Below are positions 50,058 through 60,478 of a DNA stretch of 64,000 nucleotides, in pieces. The stretch comes from Ligustrum vulgare. Its lineage: Eukaryota > Streptophyta > Magnoliopsida > Lamiales > Oleaceae. The stretch is taken from NCBI GenBank assembly GCA_963555705.1, contig OY743174.1, positions 55,078,234 through 55,142,233 on the forward strand, given 5' to 3'. Made by a program: the position numbers and the translations under genes. The first letter of the stretch is position 1. Every line of letters begins with the position of its first letter. The notes beneath the pieces are model-generated. The model was given only the letters and a program-made list of their open reading frames with translations, made no database searches and was not told where the DNA came from.

Positions 50058-50824
50058 TGATGCGAACCCCTTAGGTATATTAACCAAAAATTTCCACAAC
50101 AATTTAATACAAAACCCAAGAAAGCTAAAGTGGTAAATAAAGCGATAAACACCTTAACCCAAGTTTAAATCTAACCCAAAATTCAAAGATTAACAAACCC
50201 TAGTCCAATGGGTATCAACCAAACAAATTCCAAGGTGGCGAAAAATAAACAACAACACAAGAATAATAATACTCAAGCAAAGTTGATTACATTCCTAAAG
50301 AAATACAAGATCAAAGAGGTTTAACCTTACCTCACAAAAGGAGTCTCTTTTGACCAAGCTCTCAAGAGCATTACAATGAACCACCAAGTTAATGTTACAA
50401 ATGAAAAAGAATGTGTATATAATGTACAAAATGGGCAAAAGGTGCAAATTTGAAATTTGCAAGAAAAACCCCGTTTTTGTGAAACGGAGTGTTTCGGTCG
50501 ACCGACACGATCGACCGAACCATTTTCGGTCGATCACATGGTCGACCGAAATGGGACTTTCGGTTGACCAACCCTCAGCTGAACGCGACTCAGGCAGCCT
50601 TCAAAAATCCTTTGCAGAGTTTCGGTCGACTGGAATGACTTTCGGTAGACCGAAATTGGCTCAGTCCAGTTTCTTCTACTTTTTGGCTCCAACTTGATTC
50701 TTGGCTAGCTTTTCTTGACTTTAATTAATTTTTTAGCCTCGAATCTTGAACCTCCTTGGCATTGGATCTCTTCATGGGTCCCACAGGCTTGCGCATCGAG
50801 GTTTGACTTTCTCAGTTCTCATCA
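50058..50824 (-). repeat. 3' LTR of a truncated minus-strand Gypsy (767 bp)
   Basis: Ends TGATGCGAACCCC and GTTCTCATCA are inverted TG...CA termini, and the purine tract (minus strand AAAAGGGAGGGGA) abuts at 50825-50837. The interior holds several GGTCGACCGA-type palindromic motifs near 50493-50660. A second, diverged PPT-like segment lies about 140 bp further on (near 50957). Confidence 0.75.
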
Positions 50825-51169
50825 TCCCCTCCCTTTTGAAAAGGATTCGACCTCGAATCTTGCTTGAGTGCACTGTCGTGAGACTCCTTGAACCTTGGTC
50901 TTACAACATTGTGGATCACAGGTTCATGCGATGAAGTTGGACCTTCGCAATTCTCATCATCTCCTCCATCTCAAAAGAGATTCGACCACGAATCGACACC
51001 TACAATAAAAAAAAATAGAAAATTCAAACACAATAACTGTAACTGAAATTTCATACTCATCGTGCAAAATCAATTTGTAGGCATTGCCAAGAGCTTGAAA
51101 TGTGCCAACACCGCATGGTAGCATTTTGGATTTTATTCGTTTGGGAACCCGTTCTCCCCTTGAAAAGAA

Positions 51170-51846
51170 TCATATCCAACCACCCGGATCAAATATGAAT
51201 CGCCTCCTACCATGGTTGGTATGGGAAGTACATTGTATGCAAATCCCCTCAGATGGAGGCGCGAGCCTCCTGCGAAGGGGCTTAACCAGATTTGCTTTGT
51301 TATGCCCCCCTAAACTAACATTTCCATCAATAAATAAGTACATCAAGCTCAAAAGAGTTAGTAGGCTAGGGCCATAAGCAACATCAAGTGGATAAAATTT
51401 GCTAATAAGATGAAAACTTCCATTGCAAGTAAATTTAACAACAACTAATTGAGCATCATTTTTATGCAAATGCACCACTCTCCCAAAGAAAAAATTCATC
51501 ATGTTGATAGCAATGCCGGTTTCATGACATGTAGTAAAATGTGAAAATTTAATACCCCTACCAACATCTACAAAATTAGCATCATTTCTTTTCTTTAGTC
51601 TAAGTAAACCCAACACGAACTCCATAGAATGATTAATCCAAGGTTTACTGGGAACGTGCAAATGTCTGTATAAAACTTGAGGTAAAAACTTAGATTTAGC
51701 CATTTGAACGTTCGGCCTTTACCACAAGTGCAAACATGTTTATCACCAATTTTCCAATGAGGCCAATAAAAGCGATCACAAAATATTTTCACGGCCCCCT
51801 TGATTTCAAAGTGCCCAATCAAACAACCAACACGCGCCTCACACAT
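51170..51846 (-). pseudogene. Gypsy integrase remnant (chromoviral type)
   Basis: Two minus-strand frames overlap. 51846-51595 has GHFEIKGAVKIFCDRFYWPH and CTCGKGR, a decayed H2C2 zinc-binding domain. 51703-51170 has LYRHLHVPSKPWINHSMEFV and LGLLRLKKR, the start of the integrase core. The distal core is diverged, and the acidic triad is not intact. Confidence 0.82.
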
Positions 51847-51905
51847 TAGAAAGAAAGTCGATCACAAAATATTTCCACGGCCCCCTTGATTTCAAGGAGC
51901 TAGCT

Positions 51906-53355
51906 ATGATTGTGTATTTGAAAAAAGTGAAAGACTTATCGATCCATTTCGAGAAGATCAAACTGCTCCATATTCCTAGAATTGAGAATTCAAATGCGGA
52001 TGCCTTGTCTAAATTGGCAAGTAGTAAGGACGTCGAGCTGCTCAACATGGTACCAATTGAACATCTGTCGATCTCCTCCATTGAACTAGGGGCAGATATT
52101 TTGGTGATAGAAGAGGAAGGGTCTTGGATGGTTCCCATTCTGACCTACTTGAAGTATCAAACTTTACCAGACGAGCTGGAAGAAGCTCGGAGACTACAGA
52201 GGTATGCCGCCAATTTTGTCATTTTGGATGGTTTGCTTTATAAACGGAGTTACACCTCTCCTTTACTGCGATGTGTCTGGCCAGATGAAGGACTATATAT
52301 AATGAAGGAAATTCATGAGGGTATTTGTGGCAACCATGCTGGAGCATTATCATTGGCCCGGAAAGCTTTGAAGCAGGGATATTTTTGGCCAACAATGCAA
52401 AAAAGATTCCCATGACTTTGTCCGAAGATGCGATAAATGTCAAAGGCATGCAACCATACCGCATCGACCTCATCATGAATTGATGGTGGTAACCAGTCCC
52501 TGGCCCTTTGCGAAGTGGGGGGTCGATATCATTGGTCCTATGCCCCGAGGCACTGGTAACAATTGTATCGCAATAGTTGCAATAGACTACTTCACCAAAT
52601 GGGTCGAGGCAGAGCCCTTGATCAGGGAAGCCAACACTTCCAAGTTTATCTGGAAGAACATTATATGTCGGTTTGGAATTCCACACTCTTTGGTTAGTGA
52701 CAATGCAAAACAATTCAAAAATAGAACTATTGAAGAACTATGCAATGACTTGGGAATCTGCAAGTTATTCTCATCTCCGCACTACCCCCAGGCAAATGGG
52801 CAAGTCGAAGCTATGAACAAAACCAAGAAGAACACTCTAAAAAGGAAACTGGAATCAAGGAAGGGAGCATGGGTAGACGAACTCCTGTAAGTGTTATAGG
52901 CACTTCGGACTACCACACACACTGCAAGAGGGGAAACGCCGTTCTCCATAGCGTATGGATTCGAGACAGTATGCCCAGTGGAAATTGGAGTGCCTTCCGT
53001 TCGTAAAATCCATTATGACGAGGCGATGGATGAAGAAGCTCAAAGGGAAAGCTTGGATTTCCTCCTGGAAAAAAGAAGTGACTCACAGGTAATGTTGGCC
53101 TGGTACCAAGAAAAAATGGCCCGCTACTACAACAAAAGGGTGAAGAAACGATTCTTTAGAATCGAGGATTTGGTCCTTAAAAAGGTCTTTCCTTCTACTC
53201 AGGAACCAAGAGTAGGGACTTTAGGACCTAATTGGGAGGGACCTTATAAAATCATCGCTGAGGTAGTGCCCTGTACTTACAAGATAGAAGACCTAAATGG
53301 GGTCCCCCTGCCTAATCCTTGGACCACGAATCATTTTCGCTGCTATTTTCAATAA
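51906..53355 (+). pseudogene. Gypsy aRNH end and integrase remnant
   Basis: 51906-52415 finishes the second RNase H (IPRIENSNADALSKLASS) and gives the zinc-binding region (GNHAGALSLARKALKQGYFW). A frameshift leads to the core at 52480-52890: WGVDIIGPMPRG, DYFTKWVEAEPL, SDNAKQF, GQVEAMNK, the D-D-E positions. After a stop near 52890 the C-terminal part follows at 52978-53355 (LGPNWEGPYKII). Broken at two or more places. Confidence 0.93.
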
Positions 53356-54341
53356 GATCAACTTTTCTCTAGTACGTGATATCCTCGTATGACTTAACAA
53401 TGCTTGCGTAATGAAGGCCTACCTATTGAAACTTTGTTAATTGCCAAGGATTATGCTTTAAGAAATTGTTGCCAAAACTTATTGAAACTAATTTCGATGA
53501 AATTGCAAACCTGGTGGTGAAATTCGACGAACTTCAGTGAAATAAGTTATAAGCGTTTTTAAGTTCAAACTTTCCACTTATTATGTAGTATTGTCCGATC
53601 CCTCAAAATTTTCTCACCAAAAATAAAATAAAATGATGCCTCAATGGAAATACCAATGCTTTTGACTTATACAAAATATCACTCCCCTTATATTGAGCAA
53701 GCAATAGTAAATGTCGGATTGACTACAGATAGCCGTTTTATGCAAAGGACTCTTGTGAACTCGCCAATCATTTGTCTTGCCTCGGAAAAAGGTGGTATGC
53801 CACCAACTGTGATGCTTTGTCGAAAATAACAAACTTGGTAAACTAGTGCACCCTAGGTACTGAGGTATCGGTGGAACTAGATACTTTTCAATCAGACTTA
53901 TTCAGTAAACATGAATGTCTTAAACTGACTAAGTCTGAGGGATTGTCAAATGGGATGAAAATTCATGCATACAAACGAGGCGGAAAGATTGAATTGTTGA
54001 AAGAAATTACATTGAAACGATTAAGTAATGAAGAAATTACATTGTTCAAAGGCAAATTGTGTAAAAAACAAAAATTAATGACAACTAAAAATGATCAAGG
54101 AGGAGGAACATCATCTCCAGCGCCGCCATCGGATGCGATCTAAGAGGGCTCGACAGGATCAATGGCGGGGTCACTTTCTTCGATGTCTTCCAGCTCAGGA
54201 TAAAATGCCTCGAAAGTGGAAAGATCCAAATAAGGGAATTTTTTCCTTTACATCCCTTAAAGCCATCCAGGCACCAATGTTACCAAAGATCAGTTGAATG
54301 ATCCCATACTCTTCGGTGTTTTCAAAGATATCCTTAAAGTC
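53356..54341. other. Spacer between Gypsy pol and the antisense gene
   Basis: No recognisable protein domain on either strand. The short + strand frames near 53644-54297 show no family signature and are probably chance. Confidence 0.55.
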
Positions 54342-56873
54342 TTAGATACCTTCGACAACTTTGGCCTCCACACTATGCTCTAGAAGCTTGAGCTTATCTT
54401 CCAAAGAGGCCAAAGAGCCCACATCCTTTTTCTGAAGTTCCCTTTCCTCCTCCAGTGCCCTTTTCAGATCGGCGACCTTATCAAAAAGCTTGCCCTTCAA
54501 AGCGTTGGACTCCGCCAAGGCCTCGACAGTTACCGCTTGAGCTTGGCAGGCGTTGTCGTACTTTTGCAAAGATTGCTCACATCTGCCTCTGAGGAGTGAA
54601 GGTCTTTCTTTAATCGCTCATTATCTTCTTTGAAGGCTCTGGATGAGCTCTTCACCTAATGAAGAGATTTTCGAGTGCTGGAGATGGCTTCTTTCAGATC
54701 TTTAATCTCTTGCACCATGCCATCCGCATTGCGCAGAGCTATTTTAGTACTTTCCTCTCTTTGCTCAAGTTCCTTAATTGGCCCCTCCATGTCATCCGCT
54801 AAAGCTGGTGTCCTCGCACTCAGGACCTTGATGGCGAGTAGCATCTGGCTAGGTGAGCTCTTGAAAGAAAAGGATTCCCACCCTTCCGTCCAATAACTAT
54901 CCATCGCAATAGCAGCCTTAGCCGCATACCCCGGAAGGGACTCCAGGCCATTAGAATCCAAAATGGATGGCTTAGGGACAAGACCCTCTTTAATCCGAGC
55001 CATCTCCAAGGCGGAATTTTGGTCAGCTCTCTCCACATGACCGAGAGGAGACGCGTGTAATGCCTCGGAACCTTCGCCTGATTCGGGTAGGTCAGCAGGA
55101 GGAATGCTTGAAGGAACCTCCACTCCCCTTTGATGACCCTTAGCGCCCCTTTTTAATCTTTTCAATGGAGGTTGCTCCTCAATGGCCACTTCCAACACCT
55201 CGTCTTCATCGACACTTACCACTTCAGGAAGAGCCTACGGGATCCTCTCTTGCTACTTTTTCTTGGTTTTCTTTTCCTTCTCATGTCCCTCAGCCAGTTT
55301 GCGGTCGCGTTCCTTCTTTGCAGCGAGAAGTTGTAGTATAGGTTGTGTTGCGGCAGATGAGGCCAGAAGAGACTGTAGATCAAGCGGCCTGGGAGCAGAG
55401 GCGTCTTCAAATGCTTCCCTTGAGGCTTCGGCAGTCCTCTTAGTGGCCTCGAGATGAAAGCCCGTAAAGACGAATCTTTGCTTCTTCTCCTCTTCACTCC
55501 CAGCAGCCATAATAGGAGGAATCTTCTTGGCCTTCAAACCCTTTAAGGATATTTTGGGAAATTCTCTTGATCCTGCAAGGAGCACTCTAAGTCAAGAAAT
55601 GCAGTATGAGCTAACATACAGATACAAGTGAAAGAAGTGAAAATACCCATATCCCGCATTAAACTGTGCTTGACGAAGAGCCTTTTTGAAGATATAACTT
55701 TTTGGAAGTCGTCGCAGTACTCAAATAGCCTCTTCACAACTTCCAGGTCCTCCGTAGGAAGCTGGCAGGCGTACGTTTGTCCTGCAAAATCAAAAAATCA
55801 ATATATAAGTATAGGAGGTAGGAAAGTGTCGAGTCTAAATATGACTGTACACCCGCATAAGAGAACATAAGAACTCACGGGGGAAAGAAAGGATTCGGAG
55901 AACTGTTATTTCAGGGACAGGATCTGAAGGAGTACACTGCCAGTCGCCGCCGACCCAAAATTCTTGAGGGACATTGGATGCCCCGTGATGATGGGAGGAT
56001 ACTGGCCCCGGGGGGTTAAAAAATACCAGTCCTTCACATCTGGCCTTTTTTCTTTCTCTCTCCTCGTGGTTTCTTCAACACATAAAGGGTGTGGATAATA
56101 TGAAGAGAAATCGGATGCTCCGGACTGACTTCTTGCCAAATTAACCAAGTCCCCACTACTTGGGTCCAAAAATTCGGGGGCTACTTGATAAAGACATACG
56201 TTATAGCTGCGAAGGAGGGCTCTGAAGAATGGGTGGAGAGGCAAGCGCATCCCGCATAAAAAGGTATCGAGGAGTACCACCACTTGACCATCCGGGGGAC
56301 AGCAGGGTCGGCACGATGGACTCAGATAAATTATCCTTATCTCCCGAGGCATCCTATACACCAACGACACCTCGGAAATGTCGTTCCCTCTAACCTCTGT
56401 CTTAACTTCGTTAGACTCCCACTGCTCCGGCTGAGGTAAGGAGTCAACATGATAACCAGAAACTTTGTTAACATAATCCACCCAGTCCTCTATCGGGGCG
56501 ATCTCCTCAACGGTCGGCCCAATTCCTCCCTATGGGCCCTAAATGGGGCCCTTACTCCTAGGCGAGATTCTGATTCCCCAGATGAGGTGCCCGCCGTCTC
56601 CTTCCCCTTAAAGTACTGTTCTTTCTCACGTCGAATCTCTTGTAATGACGCCTCTTCTTGAGTCGATAATTTGGCCATGTATGGTTGAGAAGAATCACCT
56701 TCGCTGTCAAAATCACTTAAAGATATTACGCTACAGAACTGCCGCTCTCTTTTCTTCCTATGCTCCCTAAAAAGATGGGAACTAAAAATTAAGCAGGACA
56801 CGGGACAAAAACCCCTTATAGGGTCCGCTACCACCATCAATTCCTTCAGATCCACTTCTCTAGATCCTTCCAT
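54342..56873 (-). pseudogene. Antisense gene of the Tat/Retand-type element
   Basis: Runs opposite to gag-pol. From the start codon at 56873 (MEGSREVDLKELMVV) to about 56500 comes an acidic N-terminal part; a frameshift near 56516 leads into a conserved block at about 55906-56516 (PIEDWVDYVNKVSGYHVDSL, MRLPLHPFFRALLRSYNVCL), the domain Pfam calls putative gypsy type transposon. Further segments at about 55640-55782 (RLFEYCDDFQKVISSK), 55585-54656 (with two in-frame TAGs near 55244 and 55226) and 54569-54342 form a charged coiled-coil-like tail. Gaps between segments look like introns, for example the one before 55585. Function in the family is unknown. Confidence 0.82.
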
Positions 56874-57419
56874 GTTCCACAGATATATATATATATATAT
56901 AAGCAAAACAAAATGAGGGCGGTAATAAATACTAATAAAGCGAGGAATTACCTGCTTAACAAGAGGCAAGGAAGATTTGACGATGAGCAATGCGACAAGA
57001 CGAGAGACGGGAGATGGTAATTTCTGACAAAATATCAAAAGCCTTGCGATGAGTGGACAGGGAAGATAACGAAGGAAATCTCTAAGAGTTACTAGGAATA
57101 ACAAGGAAAAAAGAGGGGGAAAAGAAAGCGAAGGAAGGTAAAGGATTTATGGGAACGCACTCTACAGACATAACCATTAGTTGGCAAGGTTTAGATTAAT
57201 CTCAGCCCTCCACGTATAAGCATTGAGTGAAAGACTTATATTGGTAGGCTAAATGAAGCGCCAAACAGTAGTATTTTGAAAGAGAAATAACCGTTCATTT
57301 TAATGAGTATAGCTCATGAGCCATAATTGCGGGAAACTCAAGAGGCAATCTCCCAAAATTATAAATGCACGACAAATATGGATGACACATGAATGAACCA
57401 ACCATATTTGAGGGACTAA

Positions 57420-58058
57420 TGTTACAACCATGTTTGAAATTGCGTATGACGTGTCGCTTATGGGACCCAGTGACCATTTAAGTGGGCCCACAACTACATG
57501 GTTCTCACTTGGCCGAGGCATTCCGCTCACTCCGTCTACAGTCGAACTATCTCCCCAAGTAGCGACATCCGAGGCAACCTTAAGGACCAACAGGTAGGTT
57601 AGGCAGAAACGTCACTAGCGCAGGACCTGTAAGTAAACTGCAATTTGATGGGACAACGCCTTTACCGTTGATGTGATTGCAGTCATAACGCTATAGTAGG
57701 ATGTAATGATTATGACCAACTAAATGGTTAACTTGACCAACGGCTGGGGAGAAGCCACATGTAAAGACTAACACATGTCACGTCATTAGTAAATGAATAC
57801 AACTATAAATAGAACCGGTTGGTCTCCAAGTAAAATGTTGATAATTCCATTTTCTCTTTTATACACACGTATATTTCCCGCCCTCAATTCATACTTGCTT
57901 GAAATGAATACTGACTTAAGCATCGAAGTGCAAATGAGAGCCACCTCGGCCCCCTCTGGACGCTAATTGTTTGTCCTAGTGCGCAGAAGATCCACGTGTT
58001 CAAAAGGGAGGAGTTGAGACGTGTTGATTTAAGGTCTTACCAGATTTTGTGGTCAACA
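57420..58058 (+). repeat. 3' LTR of the Gypsy element (639 bp)
   Basis: Starts TGTTACAACCATGTTTGAA and ends GGTCAACA. A TATA box, CTATAAATAG, lies at 57803-57812. Numerous substitutions against the left LTR suggest an older insertion than the Copia element at 21535. Confidence 0.94.
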
Positions 58059-58900
58059 ATATTAATCCAATATTTTGATTTCGTACATAATATATATTAT
58101 CGAATTTGAAACTTAAAAAAAAATAATCAAAATAAAAAATTCTGTAAGTACATTCAGTGTACCGCGCCACTCAAAGTTTGACACTTAATTAAATTTTTTA
58201 TATAAAATTTCTTTTGACTTTTATTTAAGTTTTTCTCTAAAAATTTGTTCACCTTATCACCTATTTTCCTTTTAATATATTATAATTTTTATTTAACTTT
58301 ATTTTTAATATGTTGCTTATATATATTTTATTCGAAATCTAATATATTTTATTTTTCCTTATTTTTTTTTAGACATACTAATTTTTGTCAAAATGATGAA
58401 ATGATTAAATTTTCTACCAATTTATCATTGGTGATAAAAAGTTGATGTCAAATAATTAATGATTTTTGTAATATGTTTATTAAAGAACCTACTCATTTAT
58501 TGACATGTTAGGAAGTAAAATTTCAATAATTTTATTTGTTTATTTTCAAAATATATTGATTCAAAATTTTAATTTCTAACTTAAAAAATTTATATAGCAT
58601 GTATTTATTTATTTTCTAATATATTAATCCAAAATTTTCATTTTCAATGTAACACATTTACATAGATATGACATTTATTTATGTTCAAATATATTAATAT
58701 AATTTTTTCATTTCCTACATAACACATTTACATAGATATCAAATTTATTTATGTTCAAATATATTAATTCAATTTTTTCATTTCTTACATAACACATTTA
58801 CATAGATATCACATTATTTATGTTCAAATATATTAATCTAATTTTTTCATTTTCAATGTAACACACACATAGTACATTTATTAAAACTCTTACTAAATAT
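58059..58900. repeat. Right-hand copy of the AT-rich flank unit with 85-bp tandem repeats
   Basis: 58200-58690 matches 42240-42741. From about 58635 a unit of about 85 bp (ACATTTACATAGATATC then TTTATTTATGTTCAAATATATTAAT) is repeated three to four times. The Gypsy insertion point corresponds to a place inside this unit. Confidence 0.75.
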
Positions 58901-58956
58901 GTAATAAATAATAATTTTTCCTTCAAAAATCTTTATATTTTATTTATTTATTTATT

Positions 58957-59026
58957 TATATATAAAAGTAGAAGTGAAGAGAGTCCAAAATGACTCTCTC
59001 TCCTCACTTCTACTTTTATATATATA
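58957..59026. repeat. Long hairpin, about 27-bp arms
   Basis: TATATAAAAGTAGAAGTGA runs into GAGAGTC on the left, and GACTCTCTCTCCTCACTTCT runs into ACTTTTATATATATAA on the right. The arms are nearly perfect inverted repeats around a short AAAATG-type centre. It could be a minimal MITE or the end of a larger element. Confidence 0.8.
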
Positions 59027-59580
59027 AAAAATAAAGATAAAGATTACCATCTTATCAGAAGAAATTTCGTAAATATTATCACATTTTAATCTTAAATCAT
59101 TATAATACAAGAATTTTATTTCATTTTTTTAATTCATTGGGTATAATATTGTAATATATACAATTTGATAGTATGAATCATTATTATTACGAATTTATTG
59201 ATTTTGTATTTCAAATTTGCCCAATGTTCTAGCAATTAAGTTTTCCTTAATCTTAAAAGAGGAGCAGAGGTTCGATTTTTTCTTACAGCATTTGTTTTGT
59301 ATTTGTGCTTTAAAATGGTGAAAAATATTGAACTATAAAAAATACACGAGAGATTGTTGTTATAGAGAATTAAACTCAACTTGTTATAAACTAGAGAGAA
59401 AAGTAGAGACACCAATAAACTTGTATATTCTATTATGAACCAGAACCTCATATATATAGGGAAAGAAAGGGATATACAAAGTAATTATAACTAGGGTTTT
59501 AGGGGTACAACTTTCATTCACTAATACAATATAATATTTACAACACTCCCCCTTGAATGACATATAATATTACAAAATAT

Positions 59581-60180
59581 CTGCCTCGTTAAAACCTTGT
59601 TTGATAAAACCCAATGGGACAAAAATATCAAACGAAGGAAAAAGAGTACAGTTGTTCTTGGAGTATTAAGATGGATGCTGCCTCGTTAAAACCTCGCCAG
59701 GAAAACTCAATGGGACAAAACCTTGGCTAAGGAAAAAGAGTACAACTACTCCCCCTTAGTATTGATCGTTGTAAATCATCGAGTTGATGTATCCCAATCT
59801 TGTGAACTGGTTTATTGAATGTAGATGTTGATAGTACTTTTGTAGATAAATCGGCTTCATTGTCACTTGAGCGAATTTGTTGAAAATTCTGGAGTCTTTT
59901 GATGCTGTCTCGTTAAAACCTTGTCAGAAAAACCCAGTGGGAAAAAACCTGAACGAAGGAAAAAGAGTACAGCTACTCCCCCTGATTCAATATGTATTGA
60001 ATCATCCATATAGTTACTCCCCCTGATTCAATCTCTATTGAATCATTCATATCTTGATCTCTTCAGGAGTTTCGTATAAGAGAGTATATCAATAGATATT
60101 GATGACAGCTACCTCATTAAAAACATTGCCAGGAAAACCCTGTGGGACAAAATCTCGGCTAAGGAAAAAAGAGTGTAGCG
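59581..60180 (-). repeat. Four repeated modules next to the 3' LTR
   Basis: Modules start at 59581, about 59678, 59903 and 60108. Each has GCCTCGTTAAAACC, then AAAACCCAATGGGACAAAA or a variant, then AAGGAAAAAGAGTACAG and often ACTCCCCCT. They vary in spacing (about 97-225 bp). The repeated ACTCCCCCT gives several purine tracts on the minus strand beside the one at the LTR. Confidence 0.85.
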
Positions 60181-60478
60181 TATATTAACTCCCCCTCATG
60201 GGAACATTACAGTTATATTGATACTGCACATAATTATTTCAACTGTAAATCTGTACAATATCGAATGTGTTTACCAAGCATTTATAAATAACACATATCT
60301 GATATCTGATATTATTTGTTCTTTGAATATATTCCATATTTCCAATCATTTGAACATGCTGCATCGAGCCATATTCTATAATCAATATTATCAATGCATT
60401 TAATGCAGTTCTAAAATTTGGAAGTGACTTATTCACTTCACTGAACAATTAACTTATTCACTTCACTGAACAATTAAC

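Larger units (their letters stand above)
48782..51893. mobile_element. 3.1-kb chimeric insertion in the Gypsy aRNH
   Basis: The flanking sequence AGGAGCTAGCTATGATTGTG occurs on both sides within a 22-bp direct repeat (about 48760-48781 and 51894-51915), and the protein reads on across it (AKELAMIV then YLKKVKDLSI). Contents left to right: about 160 bp of unknown origin, a hAT fragment (48942-50057), then a 5'-truncated minus-strand Gypsy with its 3' LTR (50058-51846). The right junction carries a 40-bp repeat (about 51774-51813 and 51857-51897). Confidence 0.85.
42742..58058 (+). mobile_element. Ty3/Gypsy LTR retrotransposon, Tat/Retand type, 15.3 kb
   Basis: LTRs start TGTTACAACC and end GGTCAACA, with target duplications ATATT at 42737-42741 and 58059-58063. 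Next to the 5' LTR is the PBS TGGCGCCGTCTGTGGGA. Order: gag, protease, RT, RNase H, a second archaeal-type RNase H and integrase on the + strand, then a long region carrying a minus-strand gene before the 3' LTR. The double RNase H and the antisense gene are hallmarks of the Tat lineage. Every coding part is broken by stops, frameshifts or deletions. It is loaded with later insertions. Confidence 0.95.

Noticed and set aside
52219..52713. 164-residue minus-strand frame opposite Gypsy integrase
   Set aside because: Shadow of the integrase frame carrying the zinc-binding and core motifs.
60239..60448. Minus-strand frame as the RNase H end of the Copia-like element
   Set aside because: Position is right and KSLPNFRTA is faintly similar to the Copia RNase H C-terminus, but the match is too short to support.
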